Shown piece after piece: positions 14,019 to 21,300 of a DNA stretch of 21,300 bases. The translations under genes were made by a program, and so were the position numbers. Origin of the DNA: Firmicutes bacterium UBA6132 (lineage in GTDB: Bacteria > Bacillota_A > Clostridia > Tissierellales > Sedimentibacteraceae); the NCBI GenBank assembly GCA_002435835.1, contig DIVM01000166.1:1-21300 (forward strand). The letters run 5' to 3'. The notes below the pieces were generated by a model. That model did no database searches. It worked only from the letters and a program-made list of their open reading frames with translations, and was not told where the DNA came from. The number at the start of each line of letters is the position of its first letter. The first letter of the stretch is position 1.

Positions 14019-14834
14019 TTAATCACAGTAGTCATTATCATATTCATCATCATATTCTTCATTTTCACATTCACAATTTTCATCTGATTCAGGGAATAAT
14101 GGTTGTAAATTTTGATCTGGATAGAATTTAGGAATTGGGGAATTCCAAAATCTTACACATGGGTGTTCTTCAGGTTCTTCATCACAACATGGTTCTTTAG
14201 GTACTGGGCAGTAGCCATAAGCTGGTACGAGGAGCTGTACAATCAGCTCGCATTTTACAACTAAGAAATAACCTAAAGTAATATCTAAGAAAAACAGATC
14301 TTCTTCGGTTTCTACTATTTCACCATCTAGTGCTTCTGCAACCATTTCAAGTTTTATAATATGTGCATCTAAATCGTGTGGAGGTTCATCAGGTATATAA
14401 TTAGCAGAAATTTGAGCTATAGAATCTGGGCAGTAGAATTTGCCAATTACATCTGTTCTGTTGATTTCGTAAAATTCGCTTTTGTTTACACCATTACAAT
14501 CGATATAATCAGCATAGAATGATATCACGTAATTGATAATAAGTTTTTTGAAATTAGGGTTTCTTCTAAGTGGATATTTCTCCACTGAAAGCAGTGTTAC
14601 ATTGAAATTTCTGCTACGAATATATTTCCTTGGATTGATAAGTGGATCACTTCTTAATTCACAATCTGTTGTATCTGTGTCAGGACCTGGACCATATACA
14701 AGACATCTTTTAATTAAGCATTGATCAAATATCTTAGGTACTTCGATGCATACTAATTCGTATGGGTCTGGTAAACGCCCTTGCTTGTTTACGAGACCTG
14801 GACGTGGTACAAATTTATTGAAGTTAATAGACAT
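14019..14834 (-). CDS. SPOCS/DUF3794-like spore coat protein with acidic tail
   Basis: The product has 271 residues. After a short polar head, the segment ELVCIEVPKIFDQCLIKRCL (about 26-45) matches the opening of clostridial coat proteins with SPOCS-like domains. Beta-rich segments follow (NVTLLSVEKYPLRRNPNFKK, LIINYVISFYADYIDCNGVN, a LEMVAEAL strand). The C-terminus has a CPVPKEPCCDEEPEE block and ends in an Asp/Glu/Tyr-rich tail (ENEEYDDEYDNDYCD) that could bind calcium or other cations. SPOCS domains are found in SipL and related spore morphogenetic or coat proteins, where they mediate protein contacts. An ideal AAGGAGGAG precedes the ATG. Its sigma-K-like promoter supports mother-cell expression. 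Confidence 0.72.
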   Translation of the reverse strand: MSINFNKFVPRPGLVNKQGRLPDPYELVCIEVPKIFDQCLIKRCLVYGPGPDTDTTDCELRSDPLINPRKYIRSRNFNVTLLSVEKYPLRRNPNFKKLIINYVISFYADYIDCNGVNKSEFYEINRTDVIGKFYCPDSIAQISANYIPDEPPHDLDAHIIKLEMVAEALDGEIVETEEDLFFLDITLGYFLVVKCELIVQLLVPAYGYCPVPKEPCCDEEPEEHPCVRFWNSPIPKFYPDQNLQPLFPESDENCECENEEYDDEYDNDYCD

Positions 14835-14893
14835 AAATTCTCCTCCTTTAAGAGATTAAATTATAAACGTAATTTTTATAGATTGTTATGTTT

Positions 14894-14920
14894 TATCATA
14901 TGTAAAAATAAAAAAGAGGT
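14894..14920 (-). promoter_or_regulatory. Sigma-K-like promoter of the SPOCS-like gene
   Basis: Minus strand: AC (14920-14919), 16 bp, CATATGATA (14902-14894). Confidence 0.5.
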
Positions 14921-15019
14921 GACAATAAAAATTGCTTTAGAAAAAATTTTTTTTTTATAATTTTAGAGGTAATAATCAGTATTTATAAAAAATATAATTG
15001 TATAAAGGAGTGGGTGATT

Positions 15020-16549
15020 ATGGGTTCATATTCTTGGATATATGTTGACCACATAAATAATATATGGAGGTTTTCATTAAACGACAATAAAGAATTATAT
15101 TACAACGTTATGTATAAAGAAGGAAAATGGACTAAAGAAAAGATCGTTGATAAGGATGTACTCAGTTTTTCATTTTATAAAGACGAAGGTAGAGATATAC
15201 ATATTGTATACAGTAATACAAATGCAGAGATAAAGTATTGCACTTTAAAAGATGATCAATGGATGGGAAGAACGCTTTATAAAATGAAGAAAGATATGTC
15301 TGAAATATACAATTTAAAAGTTTATATTAGTGGGCAAAAAATGCATATCTTCTATTTGATAATAGAAAGTGATGGTAGAGATCATGGGGTGTTAATGCAC
15401 TTAATATGGAATGGAAAAGAAACTTCAATTTCTAAACTTCGGGATATTATTTTAACATCCAATGTAAAGGAAAATTACTTAGTGAAAATAGATAGGAATG
15501 GCATCATTCACATGTTCTTCATCACAGATGAAGGAAATGAGATCTCGTTAAACTATTGTAGTTATCAGGGACATAAATGGACTTCTGTAAGGCGTTTATA
15601 TGGCATTTCAGGTGAAGATATTGGATTTGAAATGATTAAAGATCAACAAGGTATGCAGATATTAAATAAATTTACAGAGAATTCCATTTATTATCTTGAT
15701 CATGTCATTGTAAAAACGAGCGGAAATGTAGAGGAATTAAGAGTTCATGAAAGTATAAATGAATTATCCGAACCTATTTTATTCAAAGTAAATAATAAAT
15801 TATATTCTTGTTGGTTAGAAGAGAATAAAATTTATTATGCTTTTTTTGATGGCGAAAGTTGGAGTGGAAAAACCTGCTTTAATATGGGAAATGAAAATAA
15901 TGTAAAGAAGTATCATTTTTGCAATGCGTTGGATAAGGAAAATAACATTAGAGATAAAGATGTTTATGGAACAGGAAAATTAGATTTTAATTTGATTATT
16001 CCTAGTCAATTTGCAATAGATGCAAATTCAATATTAAAATCTGAAATAGATGCAAATTCAATATTAAAATCTGAAATAGATCAAGTTGATGAAAATCAGG
16101 TAGATGAAAATGAAAAAAAAGATCCTCTTCAAATGTTAAAGATAGAATTATCACATGCAAAGGCAGATAATCTAAATTTAGAAAAAACAATTGCTTCTCT
16201 AAATATGCAATTAGATAATAAGAAAAAAATTCTTGAAGATTATGAAAAACAAGTCATGAAAACAATACATCAAAAGCAGAAAGCGGATGAGAATTATGAT
16301 GTGTTCATGGAATTACAGCAGAAATTGCAGAGTGAACTTGAATCATTAAAAGCACAATTGATTGAAGAAAAAAATTGTAATATAAATGTTGAAAATAAAT
16401 TAAAAGAATTAGGAGAAGAAAATATAATTATCAGGAATCAGGTTGAAATACTAACTGAAGAAAATATAAAATTAAGCAGAGAACTTGAAATGGAAAAAAA
16501 TCAATCCATTATGGAACGAATATTGAAACGAAGCAATAGTAGTTCGTAA
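15020..16549 (+). CDS. Large propeller-like and coiled-coil protein, probable spore-surface protein
   Basis: The product has 509 residues and I recognise no named family. Residues 1-290 carry spaced units of the type HIxYSNTNxEIKYCxxxxxQW, then xGRTLY. Trp-bearing segments recur (GKWTKEKIVD, DQWMGRTLY, HKWTSVRRLY, ESWSGKTCF), as in sialidase- or lectin-like beta propellers. Residues 333-352 are two perfect copies of IDANSILKSE, followed by DQVDENQVDENE. Residues about 365-500 form a long Leu/Glu/Lys-rich coiled coil. There is no signal peptide, so it would be made in the cytoplasm, which fits mother-cell deposition on the spore. ATG 15020 lies 9 bases after AAAGGAG; the in-frame GTG at 15014 is too close. 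The next gene follows after 24 bp, so the two form an operon. No clear sigma-K promoter was found. Confidence 0.65.
   Translation: MGSYSWIYVDHINNIWRFSLNDNKELYYNVMYKEGKWTKEKIVDKDVLSFSFYKDEGRDIHIVYSNTNAEIKYCTLKDDQWMGRTLYKMKKDMSEIYNLKVYISGQKMHIFYLIIESDGRDHGVLMHLIWNGKETSISKLRDIILTSNVKENYLVKIDRNGIIHMFFITDEGNEISLNYCSYQGHKWTSVRRLYGISGEDIGFEMIKDQQGMQILNKFTENSIYYLDHVIVKTSGNVEELRVHESINELSEPILFKVNNKLYSCWLEENKIYYAFFDGESWSGKTCFNMGNENNVKKYHFCNALDKENNIRDKDVYGTGKLDFNLIIPSQFAIDANSILKSEIDANSILKSEIDQVDENQVDENEKKDPLQMLKIELSHAKADNLNLEKTIASLNMQLDNKKKILEDYEKQVMKTIHQKQKADENYDVFMELQQKLQSELESLKAQLIEEKNCNINVENKLKELGEENIIIRNQVEILTEENIKLSRELEMEKNQSIMERILKRSNSSS
16016..16075 (+). repeat. Perfect tandem duplication, two 30-bp units
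   Basis: The units 16016-16045 and 16046-16075 are identical at DNA level, each encoding IDANSILKSE. Identity without silent changes points to recent slippage in the linker between the propeller and the coiled coil. Confidence 0.92.
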
Positions 16550-16573
16550 TTAGAGGGGAGTGATAAAAATTTA

Positions 16574-18046
16574 ATGGTTGATAATGGAAAGAGGACTATT
16601 TATTATGTATCAAATTTAAATACAGGTAGAGTGTCATTAATTGATGGTTATAGTAAGAATACCATAAAGGAAATTGAAATTGGTTCAAGACCTCAAAATA
16701 TCATCATAGATGAAAACGATAATGTGTTCATAGCTAGTGATAGAAACAATCAAGTCACAGTTATTAATGCAGATGGTTCTACAAAAATATTAAATATACC
16801 TAATAATGGCAACATAGAAGTAGATTTAAATAATAAGAAATTTTATGCAAGCAACACAGAAGAAATATATATATATAATTTGGAAAGTGGTGAAAAAATA
16901 ATTTCACTAAAAGGTTTTACAGCTGCTGATCGCTTAGAACTTGATAAGGAAGGGAAAAGATTATTTGTATTAGATATTTTGCAAAATGCAATAAAAGTTT
17001 ATGATACGGAAAGTTTGAAACTAATTGACATGTATAAAAATATTGGCACAGCACCTGTTGATATTTTATTGGGGTTAGATTTAAAATGTATTTATATAGC
17101 AAATAAAGGGTCAAAAAGTAAGCATTATAGTGGTAATATTTCAATATTGGATATTAACACTAAAAATTTATCATACATATATTTGAGTAAGGGTTCTTCC
17201 GTTGTATCATTAGAACAGAGTGGAAGTAATTTATATGTTGCAAATAGTGGATTGAATTGCATAGAGGTCATAGATATACATCAAAAACAATGTATATCTA
17301 TGATTAAAACCACACTTCCGATAATAGAAAGGATACGGTTATTCAAAGATAAAAAAATATTATATGCTATTAGTAGAAATAACCATGGCAAGAGTGTAAT
17401 TGATATAATAGATACTAATAAATGTGTTATTACAGATACTCTTTTTTTAAAAGAAAATAGTTTACCTTATGATATTGGAGTTGTAATTCAGAAGGAACCT
17501 CAAATAGAGGAGGAGCCTTTTGTTTTGATGAATTTAGATGATAAATTAAAAAAAGAGAATGGTATTACTATATTGGCCAAAGAAGTTTTATCGGTTTCTC
17601 AAGAAAAATTGATATTTTCTCAAATGTCAATTGAATTGTTTTCAATGGAGTTTGAAATAATAAATATAGAAGAAATTTTATTTGGAAAATGTGAAATGAT
17701 AAATGAAACTATGAAATTTAAAATTTTAAATAATAGCACAGGTTGCACGGTACTACATTATGAATTTTATATTCCATATTATATCACGGCGAGATGTGAA
17801 CAAGATCATACATATTCGATTACAGGGAAAATTGAAGGAACACATGAAGCTAAATTATATATACCGAATTACGCCAAAGAGCAAGACTTACAATTTGAAG
17901 TAAGTGCTTTTATGAAATTAATAAGCACGCCATTAATTATGGATAATAAATTAGAATTTAACGTTAGTGCTTTAATTTCAACTAAAGTGCTTATAGATAA
18001 AATAATATTTTTTCCATCGTGTAAAATTTATGAAGTTTTAGAATAA
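16574..18046 (+). CDS. YVTN-type beta-propeller protein with C-terminal coat-like beta domain
   Basis: The product has 490 residues. Residues 1-305 are YVTN/NHL-like beta-propeller repeats: YYVSNLNTGRVSLIDGYSKN, NVFIASDRNNQVTVINADGS, FVLDILQNAIKVYDTESLKL, YVANSGLNCIEVIDIHQK. Residues about 335-490 form a separate beta-rich domain (VLHYEFYIPYYITARCEQDH, YSITGKIEGTHEAKLYIPNY, LQFEVSAFMKLISTPLIMDN). Its strand spacing resembles the SPOCS/DUF3794-like domains of spore coat proteins; this assignment is tentative. It has no signal peptide. AGAGGGGAGTGA lies 10 or more bases before ATG 16574, a rather long spacing. It is the second gene of an operon with the coiled-coil protein, ending at a bidirectional terminator. 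A structural role in the spore surface is inferred from domains and neighbours. Confidence 0.7.
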   Translation: MVDNGKRTIYYVSNLNTGRVSLIDGYSKNTIKEIEIGSRPQNIIIDENDNVFIASDRNNQVTVINADGSTKILNIPNNGNIEVDLNNKKFYASNTEEIYIYNLESGEKIISLKGFTAADRLELDKEGKRLFVLDILQNAIKVYDTESLKLIDMYKNIGTAPVDILLGLDLKCIYIANKGSKSKHYSGNISILDINTKNLSYIYLSKGSSVVSLEQSGSNLYVANSGLNCIEVIDIHQKQCISMIKTTLPIIERIRLFKDKKILYAISRNNHGKSVIDIIDTNKCVITDTLFLKENSLPYDIGVVIQKEPQIEEEPFVLMNLDDKLKKENGITILAKEVLSVSQEKLIFSQMSIELFSMEFEIINIEEILFGKCEMINETMKFKILNNSTGCTVLHYEFYIPYYITARCEQDHTYSITGKIEGTHEAKLYIPNYAKEQDLQFEVSAFMKLISTPLIMDNKLEFNVSALISTKVLIDKIIFFPSCKIYEVLE

Positions 18047-18048
18047 TA

Positions 18049-18076
18049 AACCCACCTTGAAATTATGGTGGGTTAT
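18049..18076. terminator. Bidirectional terminator between converging operons
   Basis: AACCCACC (18049-18056) pairs with GGTGGGTT (18067-18074). It lies between the YVTN gene and the minus-strand TPR gene. The T-run is poor on the plus side. Confidence 0.6.
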
Positions 18077-18094
18077 ATTATGCTTAGTTTTTAA

Positions 18095-19066
18095 TTATAA
18101 AGTTAAAATATCTAATGTCTCAGTATCTATTAACTCAAAGAGTTTTATCGATCTTACAATTTCTTTTTTTGCAAGTTCAATAAATCCATGTTTATAATAT
18201 AACTTACCTAACTGCAATAATACTGATTTATCATTAATAAGATTTAATAAGTTTAGAGTTTTTTCAAATATGTGATATTCTTTATTTGCAAGAAGAATAT
18301 CACATATTTCAAAGATACAAGAGGTGTAATCAAGATCATTTTCATCTTCACAAAGTATTGAATTATTGAAACCTGTAAACAAATTACAAAACTGCATGTA
18401 AACAGATAGTACTTTTTGGTTATAAATATTTAATCTATTATTATTAAATTTATCAAATACGTTCCAGATAGATTCATATCTATTAGTAACAACAAAGCAT
18501 ATGACCTTATACATCATAATAATAAAAAAATATAAATTTTTCTCATGAATAGTATTTATGAATTTTATACACTCTTCATATTTTGATATTCTTATAAGGC
18601 ATTTCACGTTTAAAAGTTCAATATCATCTGAAAACATATTTTCTTCTTCGTATTTGTTTATATATTCTAAAGCTGTTTCATATAATCCTTCCATATAAAA
18701 TATATGTGCTATTATGGAATAATTTAATGTACCTAAATAGAGAAAATTCTCTATTTTTATTTTTAATTCATTTATAGAAAATTTCATCAACTTTAAGATA
18801 TGGACTATATAATAAAACGCCTGCATATACTGTGGGTTTAATCTTATTGCATCTGTGCAGCAATCATAGGCGGCATCATAATCTTGAAGTTTCACATATA
18901 CTTTAGATAATTCATAGCAGGCTTGATAGTTACCTTCTTCTTTGCATTCTATGCACTTTTTAAAAGCATTAATTGAAGCCCCGGGCATGTTCAGTTCTTG
19001 ATAGAACAAACCTTTTTCATAATAAGTTTTTAATGCTTTTTCTTTTTCATCTGAGAACTGTAGCAT
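18095..19066 (-). CDS. TPR protein, paralogue of the adjacent glycosyltransferase without the GT2 domain
   Basis: The product has 323 residues. The TPR units include YYEKGLFYQELNMPGASINA, CYELSKVYVKLQDYDAAYDC and QLGKLYYKHGFIELAKKEIV. It aligns over nearly its whole length with the C-terminal half of the neighbouring gene product: DDKSVLLQLGKLYY-type blocks, DKFNN, EICDILLANK against EICEILLINK, and IVRSIKLFEL against IIRSIKEFEL. It is a tandem paralogue that lost, or never had, the N-terminal glycosyltransferase domain. The frame is clean, with ATG 19066 preceded by GAGGTGAG that overlaps the upstream gene's stop codon, so it is translated in an operon and not obviously decaying. It may modulate or scaffold the transferase; function is inferred. 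Confidence 0.85.
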   Translation of the reverse strand: MLQFSDEKEKALKTYYEKGLFYQELNMPGASINAFKKCIECKEEGNYQACYELSKVYVKLQDYDAAYDCCTDAIRLNPQYMQAFYYIVHILKLMKFSINELKIKIENFLYLGTLNYSIIAHIFYMEGLYETALEYINKYEEENMFSDDIELLNVKCLIRISKYEECIKFINTIHEKNLYFFIIMMYKVICFVVTNRYESIWNVFDKFNNNRLNIYNQKVLSVYMQFCNLFTGFNNSILCEDENDLDYTSCIFEICDILLANKEYHIFEKTLNLLNLINDKSVLLQLGKLYYKHGFIELAKKEIVRSIKLFELIDTETLDILTL

Positions 19067-19072
19067 TATTTC

Positions 19073-20854
19073 TCACCTCAAAATATCCAGTGCAGCATTA
19101 TCATATAATTCGAATTCTTTTATTGACCTAATTATTTCCTTCTTAGCCATATCAACAAATCCATATTTGTAATAAAGTTTTCCAAGTTGAAGCAGTACTG
19201 ATTTGTCGTTAATTAAATTAAATAAATTTAGAGCCACTTCAAATTCATCAAATTTTTTATTTATAAGAAGTATTTCGCAAATTTCTAAAATTATAGTTGT
19301 ATATTCCTTTTCATTTTCATTATCTGATAGTACTTCAGTTGGTTCATTTGTAAAGAGTTTTATAAATTGAGTATATAACTGCAACATTTTTTTGTTGTAA
19401 TCGGATAAAGGACTATTGTTAAACTTATTTATTATTGCTAAGACCTGATCCTTTTCATTTGTCAGTAGTAAACTTAACACCTTATACATACAAAAATAGA
19501 GAAAAAATGAACTTTCTTCTGTAAAACAATTCATTTCAGTGCACTGTTCAAAATCACCGGTTCTTATAAGGGCTTTAGACTTAAGGATATTCATACTTTC
19601 TGAAATAATTGAACCTTCTTCAGCTTTTTTTATATACTCCAATGTTATTTCATAATATCCTTCGGTGTAAAATATATCTGCAATAATAGGATAAGCCTTA
19701 GGATAATCAATAAAAAATCTCTCTATTACTTTTCTGAAATCATCCACAGATATCTTTTTTTCTTTTAAGATATGTGCAATATGATATACAGGTACAACAA
19801 AACTTGAATTTGCTTTTATGGTATCAACAAAATATTTGTAAGCTGTTTCATAATCCTTCAACGCCATATAAATATTGCCTAATTCATATAAAGCTTTAAA
19901 GCTTCCTGTTCCGTATAAAAATTTCAGTTCAGAAGGTGGTTCTCCTATTTCTACACACTTATCCAAAGCTTTTATAGCAAGTGTAGGTCTATTCATAGCT
20001 TTATACACCAAAGCTTTAAAAAAATATAAATCGGTGAATATTGGATAGTATTTCAAGCCTGTATCTGCAAATTCTATGGCTTTATCATATTTACCGATAC
20101 TATAATTAGCCATAACTATCCTAATTAAAAGAATAAAACCATAACCAGCATTTCTATTGAAATCTTCGTAAGATTTGTAATAATACTCTAAGGCTTTTAC
20201 CATATCGCCTAAGGCAAAATATTCATTACCAAGATTAAAGCAAGTATACTTATTGCTTGGATTTTTTCTTAATTGCTCTTCTAAAAGAGTAATATTTCTT
20301 TTTCTTTTATCCTTTGCCTTGATATTTCCCTCCAAATATCCATAATGATATATTCTTATAGGAAGGGTTACATCTTTAATATTATTTTTGTAATTTATAA
20401 GTTGATTATGCACATCGCCTGTATAATTATAACTATAATTGTTTTTATACAATCTTGGATTTAAATTTACGCTAATATTATTGCTGTCAGCAACACTGCC
20501 ACAGTAGTTTAATGTTTCAAAAAAATATAGAAACTTTTCATCTAAGGAATTATTAATTAGTTCTTTGAACTTTTTTTTATCTTCGCTGCAAAATTCATCA
20601 TCAGCATCCATTATAAGTATCCAATCTTTAGTGGCATATTTTAATGATTCATTTCTCGCTTCACTAAAGCTATTTGTCCACTGAAAATCATATACTTTAG
20701 CTCCATAGCTTTCTGCTATAGCTACAGTTTTATCGCTGGAGCCTGTATCTACAACAATAATTTCATCAACCATGTCTTTGATACTATTAAGACACCTTAT
20801 TATGTTTTTTTCTTCATTTTTTACTATCATACATAAACTTATTTCATTATTCAT
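19073..20854 (-). CDS. Family 2 glycosyltransferase with C-terminal TPR repeats
   Basis: The product has 593 residues. Residues 1-230 form a GT-A fold: SLCMIVKNEEKNIIRCLNSI, EIIVVDTGSSDKT (about 32-43) for nucleotide-sugar binding, FSEARNESLKYATKDWILIM, then the metal-binding DADD (83-86). Residues about 200-593 are TPR-like units: FNLGNEYFALGDMVKALEYY, AIEFADTGLKYYPI, ELGNIYMALKDYETAYKYFV. The layout resembles SunS-type and other protein glycosyltransferases in which TPRs hold the acceptor. The start is ATG 20854, with GGAGGG 11 bases upstream; a GTG at 20872 precedes that site. With surface-type proteins on both sides, the probable acceptor is a spore-surface protein. The TPR paralogue follows after 6 bp. 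A hairpin lies directly upstream, leaving no room for a standard promoter, so expression may depend on read-through. Confidence 0.88.
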   Translation of the reverse strand: MNNEISLCMIVKNEEKNIIRCLNSIKDMVDEIIVVDTGSSDKTVAIAESYGAKVYDFQWTNSFSEARNESLKYATKDWILIMDADDEFCSEDKKKFKELINNSLDEKFLYFFETLNYCGSVADSNNISVNLNPRLYKNNYSYNYTGDVHNQLINYKNNIKDVTLPIRIYHYGYLEGNIKAKDKRKRNITLLEEQLRKNPSNKYTCFNLGNEYFALGDMVKALEYYYKSYEDFNRNAGYGFILLIRIVMANYSIGKYDKAIEFADTGLKYYPIFTDLYFFKALVYKAMNRPTLAIKALDKCVEIGEPPSELKFLYGTGSFKALYELGNIYMALKDYETAYKYFVDTIKANSSFVVPVYHIAHILKEKKISVDDFRKVIERFFIDYPKAYPIIADIFYTEGYYEITLEYIKKAEEGSIISESMNILKSKALIRTGDFEQCTEMNCFTEESSFFLYFCMYKVLSLLLTNEKDQVLAIINKFNNSPLSDYNKKMLQLYTQFIKLFTNEPTEVLSDNENEKEYTTIILEICEILLINKKFDEFEVALNLFNLINDKSVLLQLGKLYYKYGFVDMAKKEIIRSIKEFELYDNAALDILR

Positions 20855-20883
20855 AAAAACACAGCCCTCCACTTTTTAAAAAT

Positions 20884-20920
20884 AAACTTAGGAGCTCTTT
20901 AGAGGAACTCCTAAGTTTTT
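20884..20920. terminator. Hairpin between the surface-protein gene and the glycosyltransferase gene
   Basis: AAACTTAGGAG (20884-20894) and CTCCTAAGTTT (20908-20918) form a perfect 11-bp stem. On the minus strand it is followed by T-rich TTTATTTTT, so it would terminate or attenuate transcription from the upstream gene into the glycosyltransferase gene. Confidence 0.75.
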
Positions 20921-20922
20921 AA

Positions 20923-21300
20923 TTAATATCTGCCATTAAAAACTATAACAACTGTTTGAGTAGTCGCCGAAGCAGTATTAATATAAGCACTAATATATTT
21001 CATATAATAATCATTTGTTATTACCTTTGGATTATCATTTATTGTAGCTGTTTCCTGAACTAATACTAAAGGATAGGTTCCTGAAGCTGTACTTGGAGTA
21101 ACAGCTAATTGTACTGATACTTGTGCTCTATCGTCTGCATCAGCTGTTATATTTCTAAGATACCAAGAAGTATCTTCATATTTTGAAATATCTAATAGTT
21201 CAGTGTAAGTTGGGTTGCCAGTATCTACTGTAATAGTAAAGGTAGTAGAAGTAAATGTTCTATCTGTTATATTAACCTTAACAGTACCGTTTGTAATTGA
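20923..21300 (-). CDS. C-terminal part of a Thr/Ser/Val-rich surface-type protein (5' end outside window)
   Basis: The minus-strand frame is open from the right edge to TAA (20925-20923), giving 125 visible residues. They are rich in Thr, Val and Ile in beta-strand alternation: SITNGTVKVNITDRTFTSTT, then SKYEDTSWYLRNITADADDR, and a last block MKYISAYINTASATTQTVVI ending VFNGRY. There are no Cys. The WYLRN and YxKYISxYI elements resemble C-terminal beta domains of clostridial exosporium or surface proteins (DUF6385-like), but I am not certain of the family. Many Thr/Ser and the adjacent glycosyltransferase make it a plausible O-glycosylation substrate; that is inference. It ends just before a strong hairpin. 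Confidence 0.7.
   Translation of the reverse strand, partial: SITNGTVKVNITDRTFTSTTFTITVDTGNPTYTELLDISKYEDTSWYLRNITADADDRAQVSVQLAVTPSTASGTYPLVLVQETATINDNPKVITNDYYMKYISAYINTASATTQTVVIVFNGRY

Noticed and set aside
16016..16075. CRISPR-like repeat
   Set aside because: The two 30-bp units are adjacent with no spacers and lie in frame inside a gene.

Overview
The window looks like the chromosome of a low-GC, endospore-forming member of the Clostridia. The evidence is very AT-rich DNA, strong GGAGG-type ribosome binding sites, cysteine-rich clostridial spore-coat families (DUF4489-like and SPOCS/DUF3794-like), and four promoters that fit the mother-cell sigma-K pattern (AC, 16-17 bp, CATAnnnTA). 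No species can be named from the sequence alone.

Region 1 (1-4203) reads as an accessory island. It has the 3' end of an unrecognised gene, a DUF2971 protein on the minus strand, a small serine resolvase/invertase divergent from it, and a 472-residue protein ending in a DUF3883/PD-(D/E)XK-like nuclease domain. The space between the DUF2971 gene and the resolvase holds palindromes and repeated half-sites that overlap a perfect resolvase promoter, so they are a candidate res/operator site.

Region 2 (4204-7351) is a scar. It contains the C-terminal relic of yebC with its terminator, the C-terminal relic of an amidohydrolase, an intact Gfo/Idh/MocA oxidoreductase and a LysR regulator. After the regulator comes a second, more decayed copy of the yebC 3' end, so about 2.8 kb is bracketed by direct copies of one gene end.

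Region 3 (7386-12439) holds stand-alone genes. A ykkC/guanidine-I riboswitch with a terminator platform precedes a stand-alone B3/B4-domain protein, a probable canavanyl-tRNA(Arg) deacylase (CtdA). Next are a TRAP-type (DctP) solute-binding domain fused to a small beta domain with no signal peptide, a DUF1444 protein, a secreted LysM protein with a degenerate FMN-binding-like C-terminus, and a small conserved-looking protein.

Region 4 (12439-21300) is a spore-surface cluster. It includes a small Cys-rich coat protein, a DUF4489 protein, a SPOCS-like protein with an acidic tail, and an operon of two large repeat/propeller proteins, the second ending in a coat-like beta domain. After these come two tandem paralogous genes on the minus strand (a GT2 glycosyltransferase with TPRs, and a copy that has lost the GT2 domain) and the 3' end of a Thr/Ser/Val-rich surface-type protein. 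The likely theme is sigma-K-controlled assembly and glycosylation of the outermost spore layers.
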